From assembly GCA_964019135.1 (NCBI GenBank), contig OZ025249.1, positions 15,091,088-15,155,087 of the forward strand: 64,000 nt of DNA, in the 5' to 3' direction. The notes under the pieces are model-generated. The model was not told where the DNA came from. It ran no database searches and saw only the letters and a program-made list of their open reading frames with translations. A program made the position numbers and the translations under genes. Below, piece after piece: positions 1 to 11,612 of this stretch. This DNA comes from Arenicola marina. Lineage: Eukaryota > Annelida > Polychaeta > Arenicolidae. The stretch's first letter is position 1, and each line of letters starts with the position of its first letter.

Positions 1-67
1 AATCTCAAGTAATCCACTCCTTAAATTTAAAATTTAAAATTGTAACCCCCAACAAAACAATCATGGT

Positions 68-138
68 TGCACCGCCCGGGAATCGAACCCGGGTCGCAGG
101 AATGGGAAACTTGCATGATACCGCTACACCAGCGGTGC
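68..138 (-). pseudogene. tRNA-Gly(CCC) variant, weakened anticodon stem
   Basis: Three changes from the 71-nt consensus. Two of them make mismatches in the anticodon stem. The A and B boxes are intact and a TTTT lies just past the 3' end, so it could still be transcribed. Confidence 0.6.
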
Positions 139-277
139 CCATGCAAAGCTTTAGACGCGACATGCTTCATAATTCATTTATTGACCAAACGATGACGAAA
201 ATGCTGAATGTGACAAAATAACACACTCCTTTACTGAAAAATTATAAATTGTAAACCCCAACAAACAAAATCATGGT

Positions 278-348
278 TGCACCGCCCGGGAATCGAACCC
301 GGGTCGCAAGAATGGGAATCTTGCATGATACCACTACACTAGCGGTTC
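278..348 (-). tRNA. tRNA-Gly(CCC), two changes
   Basis: One change breaks the second acceptor pair (5' side GAACCGC); the other leaves the A box as TAGTGTAGTGG, which still fits the consensus. Anticodon CCC and the TTTT terminator are present. Confidence 0.6.
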
Positions 349-588
349 CCATGCAAAGCTTTAGATGCGACATGCGTCATAATTCATTGATTGACCAAAC
401 GATGACCAAAATGTTGAATGTGACAAAATAACACAGGACAGAAAAAGGGAATATCTACAAACAATCCAGGGCAATCGAACACAAGTGGAAACAGGGAACC
501 ATGCATCCTGTACGAATATCAAATCTCAGCCCATTGGCTCCTTAAATGAGAACTTAAACAGTATAAGCCAACTTAAAAGAATCATGAT

Positions 589-659
589 TGCACCGCCCGG
601 GAGCCGAACCCGGGTCGCAAGAATGGAAATTTTGCGTTATAAAACTACACCAGCGGTGC
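589..659 (-). pseudogene. tRNA-Gly-like, anticodon TCC (class D)
   Basis: The anticodon loop reads TTTCCAT, so TCC. One mismatch lies in the anticodon stem. The A box has lost its GG (D-loop G18 G19) and the B box reads GTTCGGCTC, losing A58. Probably not expressed. Same class as 3,063 and 9,573. Confidence 0.7.
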
Positions 660-964
660 CCATGGAAAGCTCAACATACTAGATGGGACGTAATTCAATG
701 ATTGACTAAACGTTGACCAGAAGCGATCACAATTTCTTGATTTATTACCCGACCATGTGGATGATAGACTCCAGACTTAACTAAATTGAGGAGAGGAAAC
801 AATCACACGCCTGGAACCAAGTAAGGCATTTTTCTGCAACGTACGGGATTCGAACAGAGGTCGAAATAGCGACAACCATGCATCTCCAACAAATACAAAA
901 TCTCAAGTAATCCACTCCTTAAATTAAAATTAAAAATTGTAACCGCCAACAAAATAATCATGGT

Positions 965-1035
965 TGCACCGCCCGGGAATCGAACCCGGGTCGCAAGAAT
1001 GGGAATCTTGCATGATACCACTACACCAGCGGTGC
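965..1035 (-). tRNA. tRNA-Gly(CCC), consensus copy
   Basis: Reads GGG glycine codons. Seen on the minus strand: 71 nt; acceptor GCACCGC pairing fully with GCGGTGC and discriminator A; A box TGGTGTAGTGG; five-pair anticodon stem CAAGA/TCTTG with loop TTCCCAT, so anticodon CCC; T arm with B box GGTTCGATTCC and a fully paired stem. No intron and no encoded CCA. A TTTT stretch a few bases past the 3' end can stop Pol III. From memory the body matches vertebrate tRNA-Gly(CCC) except in the acceptor stem. This sequence is used as the reference for the other copies. Glycine identity follows from the anticodon and the A73 discriminator. Confidence 0.95.
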
Positions 1036-1265
1036 CCATGCAAAGCTTTAGATGCGACATGCGTCATTATTCAATGATTGACCAAACGATGACCAAAATG
1101 CTGAATGTCACAAAATAACACAGGACAGTTACCGGGAATATCTACAGGCAATCGAACACAAGTGGAAACACGGAACCGTGCATCCTGTACGAATATCAAA
1201 TCTCAGCCCATTGACTCCTTACATGAGAACTTAAACAGTATAAGCCAACTTAAAAGAATCATGAT

Positions 1266-1336
1266 TGCACCTCCCGGGAATCGAACCTGGGTCACAAGAA
1301 TGGGAATCTTGCATGATCAAACTATACCAGCGGTGC
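1266..1336 (-). pseudogene. tRNA-Gly-like, anticodon CCC (class B)
   Basis: About seven changes from consensus: one acceptor mismatch, one T-stem A-C mismatch, and an A box reading TGGTATAGTTT that lacks the conserved GG. The anticodon arm is intact. Likely a weak or dead gene. Confidence 0.7.
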
Positions 1337-1644
1337 ACATGGAAAACTCAACATACTAGATGCGATATAATTCAATGATTAACTAAACGTTGACCAGAAG
1401 CGATAACAATTTCTCGGTTTATTATCCCCACCATATGGATGCTAGATACCAGACTTAACTAAATTGAGAAGAGGAAACAATCACACGCCTGGAACCAAGT
1501 AAGGCATTTTTCTGCAACGTACGGGAATCGAACAGAGGTCGAAACAGCGGCAACCATGCATCTCCAGCAAATACAAAATCTCAAGAAATCCACTCCTTTA
1601 CGGAAAAATTATGAATTGTAACCCCCAACCAAAACAATCATGGT

Positions 1645-1715
1645 TGCACCGCCCGGGAATCGAACCCGGGTCGCAAGAATGGGAATCTTGCATGATACCA
1701 CTACACCAGCGGTGC
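1645..1715 (-). tRNA. tRNA-Gly(CCC), consensus copy
   Basis: No difference from the 965-1,035 reference over 71 nt; TTTT follows the 3' end. Confidence 0.93.
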
Positions 1716-1955
1716 CCATGCAAAGCTTTAGATGTGACATGCGTCATAATTCATTGATTGACCAAACGATGACCAAAATGCTGAATGTGACAAAATAACA
1801 CAGGACAGAAAAAGTGAATATCTACAAGCAATCCAGGGCAATCGAACACAAGTGGAAACAGGGAACCGTGCATCCTGTACGAATATCAAATCTCAGCCCA
1901 TTGACTCCTTACATGAGAACTTAAACAGTATAAGCCAACTTAAAAGATTCATGAT

Positions 1956-2026
1956 TGCACCGCCCGGGAATCGAACCTGGGTCACAAGAATGGGAATCCC
2001 GCCTGATAAAACTACACCAGCGGTGC
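1956..2026 (-). pseudogene. tRNA-Gly-like, anticodon CCC (class C)
   Basis: The anticodon stem is remodelled to CGGGA/TCTTG using two G-T pairs and keeps CCC. The A box lacks GG and the T stem has one mismatch. Related copies are at 7,568 and 12,295. Confidence 0.65.
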
Positions 2027-2333
2027 CCATAGAAAACTCAACATACTAGATGCGATATAATTCAATGATTAACTAAACGTTGACCAGAAGCGATAACAAT
2101 TTCTCGATTTATTATCCCCACCATATGGATGCTAGATACCAGACTTAATTAAATTGAGAAGAGGAAGAATCACGCGCCTGAAACTAAAAAATTGATTTTT
2201 CTGCAACCTACCGGAATCGAACAGAGGTCGAAACAGCGTCAACCATGCATCTCCAGCAAATGCAAAATCTCAAGAAATCCACTCCTTCACTGAAAAATTA
2301 TAAATTGTAACCCCCAGCAAAAAAAATCATGGT

Positions 2334-2404
2334 TGCACCGCCCGGGAATTAAACCCGGGTCGCAAGAATGGGAATCTTGCATGATACCACTACACCAGCG
2401 CCGC
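2334..2404 (-). pseudogene. tRNA-Gly(CCC) variant, B box damaged
   Basis: Two changes fall in the T loop (C56 and its neighbour) and two in the 5' acceptor strand, which reads GCGGCGC. The anticodon arm is intact and a T8 stretch lies past the 3' end. Confidence 0.65.
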
Positions 2405-2543
2405 CCATGCAAAGCTTTAGATGCGACATGCTTCATAATTCATTTATTGATCAAACGATGACCAAAATGCTGAATGTGACAAAATAACACACTCCTTTAC
2501 TGAAAAATTATAAATTGTAACCCCCAACAAAAAAAATCATGGT

Positions 2544-2614
2544 TGCACCGCCCGGGAATCGAACCCGGGTCGCAAGAATGGGAATCTTGCATGATACCAC
2601 TACACCAGCGGTGC
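2544..2614 (-). tRNA. tRNA-Gly(CCC), consensus copy
   Basis: Identical to the reference; followed by a strong T8 terminator. First of the units that recur at +6,510 (9,054). Confidence 0.94.
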
Positions 2615-2753
2615 CCATGCAAAGCTTTAGATGCGACATGCGTCATAATTCATTTTTTGACCAAACGATGACCAAAATGCTGAATGTGACAAAATAACAC
2701 ACTCCTTTACTGAAAAATTATAAATTGTAACCCCCAACAAAAAAAATCATGGT

Positions 2754-2824
2754 TGCACCGCCCGGGAATCGAACCCGGGTCGCAAGAATGGGAAAATTGC
2801 ATGATACCACTACACCAGCGGTGC
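2754..2824 (-). pseudogene. tRNA-Gly(CCC) variant, anticodon stem damaged
   Basis: Two adjacent changes make the anticodon stem CAATT/TCTTG with two mismatches next to the loop. Both promoter boxes and the T8 terminator are intact. Confidence 0.6.
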
Positions 2825-3062
2825 CCACGCAAAGCTTTAGATGCAACATGCGTCATAATTCATTGATTGACCAAACGATGACCAAAATGCTGAATGTGAC
2901 AAAATAACACAGGACAGAAAAAGGGAATATCTACAAGCAATCCAGGGCAATCGGACACAAGTGGAAACAGGGAACCGTGCATCCTGTACGAATCAAATCT
3001 CAGCCCATTGGCTCCTTAAATGAGAACTTAAACAGTATAAGCCAACTTAAAAGAATCATGAT

Positions 3063-3133
3063 TGCACCGCCCGGGAGCCGAACCCGGGTCGCAAGAATGG
3101 AAATTTTGCGTTATAAAACTACACCAGCGGTGC
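3063..3133 (-). pseudogene. tRNA-Gly-like, anticodon TCC (class D)
   Basis: Same defects as the copy at 589: A box without GG, B box GTTCGGCTC, one mismatch in the anticodon stem. Confidence 0.7.
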
Positions 3134-3438
3134 CCATGGAAAGCTCAACATACTAGATGGGACGTAATTCAATGATTGACTAAACGTTGACCAGAAGCGA
3201 TCACAATTTCTTGATTTATTACCCGACCATGTGGATGATAGACTCCAGACTTAACTAAATTGAGGAGAGGAAACAATCACACGCCTGGAACCAAGTAAGG
3301 CATTTTTCTGCAACGTACGGGAATCGAACAGAGGTCGAAATAGCGGCAACCATGCATCTCCAACAAATGCAAAATCTCAAGTAATCCACTCCTTAAATTA
3401 AAATTAAAAATTGTAACCGCCAACAAAATAATCATGGT

Positions 3439-3509
3439 TGCACCGCCCGGGAATCGAACCCGGGTCGCAAGAATGGGAATCTTGCATGATACCACTACAC
3501 CAGCGGTGC
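3439..3509 (-). tRNA. tRNA-Gly(CCC), consensus copy
   Basis: Identical to the reference; TTTT terminator. Flanks match 965 at an offset of exactly 2,474 bp. Confidence 0.93.
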
Positions 3510-3739
3510 CCATGCAAAGCTTTAGATGCGACATGCGTCATTATTCAATGATTGACCAAACGATGACCAAAATGCTGAATGTCACAAAATAACACAGGAC
3601 AGTTACCGGGAATATCTATAGGCAATCGAACACAAGTGGAAACACGGAACCGTGCATCCTGTACGAATATCAAATCTCAGCCCATTGACTCCTTACATGA
3701 GAACTTAAACAGTATAAGCCAACTTAAAAGAATCATGAT

Positions 3740-3810
3740 TGCACCTCCCGGGAATCGAACCTGGGTCACAAGAATGGGAATCTTGCATGATCAAACTATA
3801 CCAGCGGTGC
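3740..3810 (-). pseudogene. tRNA-Gly-like, anticodon CCC (class B)
   Basis: Same changes as 1,266: A box TGGTATAGTTT, one acceptor mismatch and one T-stem mismatch. Confidence 0.7.
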
Positions 3811-4118
3811 ACATGGAAAACTCAACATACTAGATGCGATATAATTCAATGATTAACTAAACGTTGACCAGAAGCGATAACAATTTCTCGGTTTATTATC
3901 CCCACCATATGGATGCTAGATACCAGACTTAACTAAATTGAGAAGAGGAAACAATCACACGCCTGGAACCAAGTAAGGCATTTTTCTGCAACGTACGGGA
4001 ATCGAACAGAGGTCGAAACAGCGGCAACCATGCATCTCCAGCAAATACAAAATCTCAAGAAATCCACTCCTTTACGGAAAAATTATGAATTGTAACCCCC
4101 AACCAAAACAATCATGGT

Positions 4119-4189
4119 TGCACCGCCCGGGAATCGAACCCGGGTCGCAAGAATGGGAATCTTGCATGATACCACTACACCAGCGGTGC
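4119..4189 (-). tRNA. tRNA-Gly(CCC), consensus copy
   Basis: Identical to the reference; TTTT terminator. Confidence 0.93.
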
Positions 4190-4429
4190 CCATGCAAAGC
4201 TTTAGATGCGACATGTGTCATAATTCATTGATTGACCAAACGATGACGAAAATGCTAAATGTGACAAAATAACACAGGACAGAAAAGGGGAATATCTACA
4301 AGCAATCCAGGGCAATCGAACACAAGCGGAAACAGGGAACCGTGCATCCTGTACGAATATCAAATCTCAGCCCATTGACTCCTTACATGAGAACTTAAAC
4401 AGTATAAGCCAACTTAAAAGAATCATGAT

Positions 4430-4500
4430 TGCACCGCCCGAGAACCTAACCCGGGTCGCAAGATTGGAAATCTTGCGTGATACCACTACGCCAGTGGTGC
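4430..4500 (-). pseudogene. tRNA-Gly-like, anticodon TCC (class E)
   Basis: The anticodon stem CAAGA/TCTTG is perfect and the loop TTTCCAA gives TCC. The A box TGGCGTAGTGG is intact, but the T loop reads TTAGGTT, losing C56 and A58, and one acceptor pair is broken. The best-preserved TCC body in the array together with its +6,510 partner at 10,940. Confidence 0.65.
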
Positions 4501-4801
4501 ACGTGGAAAAATACAAGATGCGACATAATGCAATGATTAACTAAACGTTGACCAGAAGCGATAACAATTTCTCGATTTATTATCCCCATCATATGGATGA
4601 TAGATACCAGACTTAATTAAATTGAGAAGAGCAAAGAATCACACGCCTGAAACTAAGAAAGGCATTTTTCTGCAACCTACCGGAATCGAACAGATGTCGA
4701 AACAGCGGCAACCATGCATCTCCAGCAAATACAAAATCTCAAGTAATCCACTCCTTAAATTTAAAATTTAAAATTGTAACCCCCAACAAAACAATCATGG
4801 T

Positions 4802-4872
4802 TGCACCGCCCGGGAATCGAACCCGGGTCGCAAGAATGGGAATCTTGCATGATACCACTACACCAGCGGTGC
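4802..4872 (-). tRNA. tRNA-Gly(CCC), consensus copy
   Basis: Identical to the reference; TTTT terminator. Confidence 0.93.
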
Positions 4873-5102
4873 CCATGCAAAGCTTTAGATGCGACATGCG
4901 TCATTATTCAATGATTGACCAAACGATGACGAAAATGCTGAATGTCACAAAATAACACAGGACAGTTACCGGGAATATCTACAGGCAATCGAACACAAGT
5001 GGAAACACGGAACCGTGCATCCTGTACGAATATCAAATCTCAGCCCATTGACTCCTTACATGAGAACTTAAACAGTATAAGCCAACTTAAAAGAATCATG
5101 AT

Positions 5103-5173
5103 TGCACCTCCCGGGAATCGAACCTGGGTCACAAGAATGGGAATCTTGCATGATAAAACTATACCAGCGGTGC
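5103..5173 (-). pseudogene. tRNA-Gly-like, anticodon CCC (class B)
   Basis: Class B with the D loop reading TTTT in place of the conserved GG region; six changes in all. Confidence 0.7.
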
Positions 5174-5480
5174 CCATGGAAAACTCAACATACTAGATGG
5201 GACATAATTCAATGATTGACTAAACGTTGACCAGAAGCGATAACAATTTCTCGATTTATTATCCCCACCATATGGATGCTAGATACCAGACTTAATTAAA
5301 TTGAGAAGAGGAAGAATCACGCGCCTGAAACTAAAAAATGGATTTTTCTGCAACCTACCGGAATCGAACAGAGGTCGAAACAGCGTCAACCATGCATCTC
5401 CAGCAAATGCAAAATCTCAAGAAATCCACTCCTTCACTGAAAAAATATAAATTGTAACCCCCAGCAAAAAAAATCATGGT

Positions 5481-5551
5481 TGCACCGCCCGGGAATCAAA
5501 CCCGGGTCGCAAGAATGGGAATCTTGCATGATACCACTACACCAGCGGTGC
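5481..5551 (-). pseudogene. tRNA-Gly(CCC) with one T-loop change
   Basis: The only change is C56 to T in the T loop (B box GTTTGATTC). That base normally pairs with G19, and the B box core is weakened. T8 terminator present. The same change recurs at 7,950 and 12,673, so it spread by duplication. Confidence 0.6.
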
Positions 5552-5791
5552 CCATGCAAAGCTTTAGATGCGTCATGCGTCATAATTCATTGATTGACCA
5601 AACGATGACGAAAATGCTGAATGTGACAAAATAACACAGGACAAAAAAAGGGAATATCTACAAGCAATCCAGGGCAATCGAACACAAGTGGAAACAGGGA
5701 ACAGCGCATCCTGTACGAATATCAATTCTCAGCCCATTGACTCCTTAAATGAGAACTTAAACAGTATAAGCCAACTTAAAAGAATCATGAT

Positions 5792-5862
5792 TGAACCGCC
5801 CGGGAACCTAACCCGGGTCGCAAGAATGGAAATCTTGCGTGATATCACTACGCCAGTGGTGC
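5792..5862 (-). pseudogene. tRNA-Gly-like, anticodon TCC (class F)
   Basis: Perfect anticodon stem with TCC. The T loop has the TTAGGTT form, the acceptor has two mismatches and the D loop has lost one of the two G residues. Confidence 0.65.
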
Positions 5863-6164
5863 ACGTGGAAACATACAAGATGCGACATAATTCAATGATT
5901 AACTAAACGTTGACCAGAAGCGATAACAATTTCTCGATTTATTATCCCCACCATATGCATGATAGATACCAGACTTAATTAAATTGAGAAGAGCAAAGAA
6001 TCACACGCCTGAAACTAAGAAAGGCATTTTTCTGCAACCTACCGGAATCGAACAGAGGTCAAATCAGCGGCAACCATGCATCTCCAGCAAATACAAAATC
6101 TCAAGAAATCCACCCCTTAAATGAAAAATTATCAATTGAAACCCCCAACAAAAAAAATTATGGT

Positions 6165-6235
6165 TGCACCACCCGGGAATCGAACCCGGGTCGCAAGAAT
6201 GGAAAACTTGCATGGTAACACTACACCAGCGCCGC
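6165..6235 (-). pseudogene. tRNA-Gly-like, anticodon TCC (class G)
   Basis: The B box GGTTCGATTCC is intact and the loop TTTCCAT gives TCC, but the last anticodon-stem pair is T-T, the A box reads TGGTGTAGTGT and the acceptor has one mismatch and two G-T pairs. Copies at 8,844 and 13,357. Confidence 0.65.
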
Positions 6236-6374
6236 CCATGCAAAGCTTTAGATGCGACATGCTTCATAATTCATTTATTGACCAAACGATGACCAAAATG
6301 CTGAATGTGACAAAATAACACACTCCTTTACTGAAAAATTATAAATTGTAACCCCCAACAAAAAAAATCATGGT

Positions 6375-6445
6375 TGAACCGCCCGGGAATCGAACCCGGG
6401 TCGCAAGAATGGGAATCTTGCATGATACCACTACACCAGCGGTGC
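6375..6445 (-). tRNA. tRNA-Gly(CCC), one acceptor change
   Basis: A single change makes the second acceptor pair C-T; everything else matches the reference and T8 follows. Same change at 9,264. Confidence 0.65.
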
Positions 6446-6584
6446 CCATGCAAAGCTTTAGATGCGACATGCGTCATAATTCATTTTTTGACCAAACGAT
6501 GACCAAAATGCTGAATGTGACAAAGTAACACACTCCTTTACTGAAAAATTATAAATTGTAACCCCCAACAAAACAAATCATGGT

Positions 6585-6655
6585 TGCACCGCCCGGGAAT
6601 CGAACCCGGGTCGCAAGAATGGGAATCTTGCATGATACCACTACACCAGCGGTGC
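6585..6655 (-). tRNA. tRNA-Gly(CCC), consensus copy
   Basis: Identical to the reference; terminator region TTTGTTTT. Confidence 0.93.
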
Positions 6656-6885
6656 CCACGCAAAGCTTTAGATGCGACATGCGTCATAATTCATTGATTG
6701 ACCAAACGATGACCAAAATGCTGAATGTGACAAAATAACACAGGACAGTTACCGGGAATATCTACAGGCAATCGAACACAAGTGGAAACACGGAACCGTG
6801 CATCCTGTACGAATATCAAATCTCAGCCCATTGGCTCCTTACATGAGAACTTAAACAGTATAAGCCAACTTAAAAGAATCATGAT

Positions 6886-6956
6886 TGCACCTCCCGGGAA
6901 TCGAACCTGGGTCACAAGAATGGGAATCTTGCATGATAAAACTATACCAGCGGTGC
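6886..6956 (-). pseudogene. tRNA-Gly-like, anticodon CCC (class B)
   Basis: Same form as the copy at 5,103; the A box lacks GG. Confidence 0.7.
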
Positions 6957-7256
6957 CCATGGAAAACTCAACATACTAGATGGGACATAATTCAATGATT
7001 GACTAAACGTTGACCAGAAACGATAACAATTTCTTGATTTATTATCCCCACCATATGGATGATAGATACTAGACTTAACTAAATTGAGGGGAGGAAACAA
7101 TCACATGCCTGGAACCAAGTAAGGCATTTTTCTGCAACGTACGGGAATCGAACAGAGGTCGAAATATCGGAAACCGTGCATCTCCAACAAATGTAAAATC
7201 TCAATTAATCCACTCCTTAAATTTAAAATTGTAACCCCCAACAAAACAATCATGGT

Positions 7257-7327
7257 TGCACCGCCCGGAAATCTAACCCGGGTCGCAAGAATGGGAATCT
7301 TGCATGATACCACTCCACCAGCGGTGC
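7257..7327 (-). pseudogene. tRNA-Gly(CCC) variant, B box broken (class H)
   Basis: D arm box and anticodon arm match consensus apart from one A-box base, but the T arm reads GTTAGATTT, losing C56 and the closing C. Partner at 11,984 (offset 4,727). Confidence 0.65.
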
Positions 7328-7567
7328 CCATGCAAAGTTTTAGATGTGACATGCGTCATAATTCATTGATTGACCAAACGATGACCAAAATGCTGAATGT
7401 GACAAAATAACACAGGACAGAAAAAGTGAATATCTACAAGCAATCCAGGGCAATCGAACACAAGTGGAAACAGGGAACCGTGCATCCTGTACGAATATCA
7501 AATCTCAGCCCATTGACTCCTTACATGAGAACTTAAACAGTATAAGCCAACTTAAAAGATTCATGAT

Positions 7568-7638
7568 TGCACCGCCCGGGAATCGAACCTGGGTCACAAG
7601 AATGGGAATCCCGTCTGATAAAACTACACCAGCGGTGC
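7568..7638 (-). pseudogene. tRNA-Gly-like, anticodon CCC (class C)
   Basis: As 1,956, with one further change at the foot of the anticodon stem. Confidence 0.65.
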
Positions 7639-7949
7639 CCATAGAAAACTCAACATACTAGATGCGATATAATTCAATGATTAACTAAACGTTGACCAGA
7701 ATTAAGCGATAACAATTTCTCGATTTATTATCCCCACCATATGGATGCTAGATACCAGACTTAATTAAATTGAGAAGAGGAAGAATCACGCGCCTGAAAC
7801 TAAAAAATGGATTTTTCTGCAACCTACCGGAATCGAACAGAGGTCGAAACAGCGTCAACCATGCATCTCCAGCAAATGCAAAATCTCAAGAAATCCACTC
7901 CTTCACTGAAAAATTATAAATTGTAACCCCCAGCAAAAAAAATCATGGT

Positions 7950-8020
7950 TGCACCGCCCGGGAATCAAACCCGGGTCGCAAGAATGGGAATCTTGCATGA
8001 TACCACTACACCAGCGGTGC
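7950..8020 (-). pseudogene. tRNA-Gly(CCC) with one T-loop change
   Basis: Carries the C56 to T change of 5,481; T8 terminator present. Confidence 0.6.
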
Positions 8021-8159
8021 CCATGCAAAGCTTTAGATGCGTCATGCGTCATAATTCATTTTTTGACCAAACGATGACCAAAATGCTGAATGTGACAAAA
8101 TAACACACTCCTTTACTAAAAAATTATAAATTGTAACCCCCAACAAAAAAAATCATGGT

Positions 8160-8230
8160 TGCACCGCCCGGGAATCGAACCCGGGTCGCAAGAATGGGAA
8201 TCTTGCATGATACCACTACACCAGCGGTGC
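8160..8230 (-). tRNA. tRNA-Gly(CCC), consensus copy
   Basis: Identical to the reference; T8 terminator. Confidence 0.94.
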
Positions 8231-8470
8231 CCATGCAAAGCTTTAGATGCGACATGCGTCATAATTCATTTTTTGACCAAACGATGACCAAAATGCTGAA
8301 TGCGACAAAATAACACAGGACAGAAAAAGGGAATATCTACAAGCAATCCAGGGCAATCGAACACAAGTGGAAACAGGGAACAGCGCATCCTGTACGAATA
8401 TCAATTCTCAGCCCATTGACTCCTTAAATGAGAACTTAAACAGTATAAGCCAACTTAAAAGAATCATGAT

Positions 8471-8541
8471 TGAACCCCCCGGGAACCTAACCCGGGTCGC
8501 AAGAATGGAAATCTTGCGTGATATCACTACGCCAGTGGTGC
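8471..8541 (-). pseudogene. tRNA-Gly-like, anticodon TCC (class F)
   Basis: As 5,792, with an extra change in the 3' acceptor strand. Confidence 0.65.
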
Positions 8542-8843
8542 ACGTGGAAACATACAAGATGCGACATAATTCAATGATTAACTAAACGTTGACCAGAAGC
8601 GATAACAATTTCTCGATTTATTATCCCCACCATATGCATGATAGATACCAGACTTAATTAAATTGAGAAGAGCAAAGAATCACACGCCTGAAACTAAGAA
8701 AGGCATTTTTCTGCAACCTACCGGAATCGAACAGAGGTCAAAACAGCGGCAACCATGCATCTCCAGCAAATACAAAATCTCAAGAAATCCACTCCTTAAA
8801 TGAAAAATTATCAATTGAAACCCCCAACAAAAAAAATTATGGT

Positions 8844-8914
8844 TGCACCACCCGGGAATCGAACCCGGGTCGCAAGAATGGAAAACTTGCATGGTAACAC
8901 TACACCAGCGCCGC
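8844..8914 (-). pseudogene. tRNA-Gly-like, anticodon TCC (class G)
   Basis: Same body as 6,165, at an offset of 2,679 bp. Confidence 0.65.
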
Positions 8915-9053
8915 CCATGCAAAGCTTTAGATGCGACATGCTTCATAATTCATTTATTGACCAAACGATGACCAAAATGCTGAATGTGACAAAATAACAC
9001 ACTCCTTTACTGAAAAATTATAAATTGTAACCCCCAACAAAAAAAATCATGGT

Positions 9054-9124
9054 TGCACCGCCCGGGAATCGAACCCGGGTCGCAAGAATGGGAATCTTGC
9101 ATGATACCACTACACCAGCGGTGC
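9054..9124 (-). tRNA. tRNA-Gly(CCC), consensus copy
   Basis: Identical to the reference; T8 terminator. Confidence 0.94.
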
Positions 9125-9263
9125 CCATGCAAAGCTTTAGATGCGACATGCGTCATGATTCATTTGTTGACCAAACGATGACCAAAATGCTGAATGTGAC
9201 AAAATAACACACTCCTTTACTGAAAAATTATAAATTGTAACCCCCAACAAAAAAAATCATGGT

Positions 9264-9334
9264 TGAACCGCCCGGGAATCGAACCCGGGTCGCAAGAATG
9301 GGAATCTTGCATGATACCACTACACCAGCGGTGC
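9264..9334 (-). tRNA. tRNA-Gly(CCC), one acceptor change
   Basis: C-T at the second acceptor pair as in 6,375; otherwise reference sequence; T8 terminator. Confidence 0.65.
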
Positions 9335-9572
9335 CCATGCAAAGCTTTAGATGCGACATGCGTCATAATTCATTTTTTGACCAAACGATGACGAAAATGC
9401 TGAATGTGACAAAATAACACAGGACAGAAAAAGGGAATATCTACAAGCAATCCAGGGCAATCGGACACAAGTGGAAACAGGGAACCGTGCATCCTGTACG
9501 AATCAAATCTCAGCCCATTGGCTCCTTAAATGAGAACTTAAACAGTATAAGCCAACTTAAAAGAATCATGAT

Positions 9573-9643
9573 TGCACCGCCCGGGAGCCGAACCCGGGTC
9601 GCAAGAATGGAAATATTGCGTTATAAAACTACACCAGCGGTGC
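9573..9643 (-). pseudogene. tRNA-Gly-like, anticodon TCC (class D)
   Basis: As 3,063 with one further base change in the anticodon arm. Confidence 0.7.
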
Positions 9644-9948
9644 CCATGGAAAGCTCAACATACTAGATGGGACGTAATTCAATGATTGACTAAACGTTGA
9701 CCAGAAGCGATCACAATTTCTTGATTTATTACCCGACCATGTGGATGATAGACTCCAGACTTAACTAAATTGAGGAGAGGAAACAATCACACGCCTGGAA
9801 CCAAGTAAGGCATTTTTCTGCAACGTACGGGAATCGAACAGAGGTCGAAATAGCGGCAACCATGCATCTCCAACAAATGCAAAATCTCAAGTAATCCACT
9901 CCTTAAATTAAAATTAAAAATTGTAACCGCCAACAAAATAATCATGGT

Positions 9949-10019
9949 TGCACCGCCCGGGAATCGAACCCGGGTCGCAAGAATGGGAATCTTGCATGAT
10001 ACCACTACACCAGCGGTGC
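9949..10019 (-). tRNA. tRNA-Gly(CCC), consensus copy
   Basis: Identical to the reference; TTTT terminator. Confidence 0.93.
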
Positions 10020-10249
10020 CCATGCAAAGCTTTAGATGCGACATGCGTCATTATTTAATGATTGACCAAACGATGACCAAAATGCTGAATGTCACAAAAT
10101 AACACAGGACAGTTACCGGGAGCATCTACAGGCAATCGAACACAAGTGGAAACACGGAACCGTGCATCCTGTACGAATATCAAATCTCAGCCCATTGACT
10201 CCTTACATGAGAACTTAAACAGTATAAGCCAACTTAAAAGAATCATGAT

Positions 10250-10320
10250 TGCACCTCCCGGGTATCGAACCTGGGTCACAAGAATGGGAATCTTGCATGA
10301 TCAAACTATACCAGCGGTGC
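10250..10320 (-). pseudogene. tRNA-Gly-like, anticodon CCC (class B)
   Basis: Class B with one extra T-loop change compared with 3,740. Confidence 0.7.
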
Positions 10321-10628
10321 ACATGGAAAACGCAACATACTAGATGCGATATAATTCAATGATTAACTAAACGTTGACCAGAAGCGATAACAATTTCTCG
10401 GTTTATTATCCCCACCATATGGATGCTAGATACCAGACTTAACTAAATTGAGAAGAGGAAACAATCACACGCCTGGAACCAAGTAAGGCATTTTTCTGCA
10501 ACGTACGGGAATCGAACAGAGGTCGAAACAGCGGCAACCATGCATCTCCAGCAAATACAAAATCTCAAGAAATCCACTCCTTTACGGAAAAATTATGAAT
10601 TGTAACCCCCAACCAAAACAATCATGGT

Positions 10629-10699
10629 TGCACCGCCCGGGAATCGAACCCGGGTCGCAAGAATGGGAATCTTGCATGATACCACTACACCAGCGGTGC
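10629..10699 (-). tRNA. tRNA-Gly(CCC), consensus copy
   Basis: Identical to the reference; TTTT terminator. Confidence 0.93.
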
Positions 10700-10939
10700 C
10701 CATGCAAAGCTTTAGATGCGACATGCGTCATAATTCATTGATTGACCAAACGATGACGAAAATGCTGAATGTGACAAAATAACACAGGACAGAAAAGGGG
10801 AATATCTACAAGCAATCCAGGGCAATCGAACACAAGTGGAAACAGGGAACCGTGCATCCTGTACGAATATCAAATCTCAGCCCATTGACTCCTTACATGA
10901 GAACTTAAACAGTATAAGCCAACTTAAAAGAATCATGAT

Positions 10940-11010
10940 TGCACCGCCCGAGAACCTAACCCGGGTCGCAAGATTGGAAATCTTGCGTGATACCACTACG
11001 CCAGTGGTGC
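10940..11010 (-). pseudogene. tRNA-Gly-like, anticodon TCC (class E)
   Basis: Same sequence as the unit at 4,430: intact A box and anticodon arm, broken T loop. Confidence 0.65.
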
Positions 11011-11311
11011 ACGTGGAAAAATACAAGATGCGACATAATGCAATGATTAACTAAAAGTTGACCAGAATCGATAACAATTTCTCGATTTATTATCCCCATC
11101 ATATGCATGATAGATACCAGACTTAATTAAATTGAGAAGAGCAAAGAATCATACGCCTGAAACTAAGAAAGGCATTTTTCTGCAACCTACCGGAATCGAA
11201 CAGATGTCGAAACAGCGGCAACCATGCATCTCCAGCAAATACAAAATCTCAAGTAATCCACTCCTTAAATTTAAAATTTAAAATTGTAACCCCCAACAAA
11301 ACAATCATGGT

Positions 11312-11382
11312 TGCACCGCCCGGGAATCGAACCCGGGTCGCAAGAATGGGAATCTTGCATGATACCACTACACCAGCGGTGC
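11312..11382 (-). tRNA. tRNA-Gly(CCC), consensus copy
   Basis: Identical to the reference; TTTT terminator. Confidence 0.93.
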
Positions 11383-11612
11383 CCATGCAAAGCTTTAGAT
11401 GCGACATGCGTCATTATTCAATGATTGACCAAACGATGACGAAAATGCTGAATGTCACAAAATAACACAGGAGAGTTACCGGGAATATCTACAGGCAATC
11501 GAACACAAGTGGAAACACGGAACCGTGCATCCTGTACGAATATCAAATCTCAGCCCATTGACTCCTTACATGAGAACTTAAACAGTATAAGCCAACTTAA
11601 AAGAATCATGAT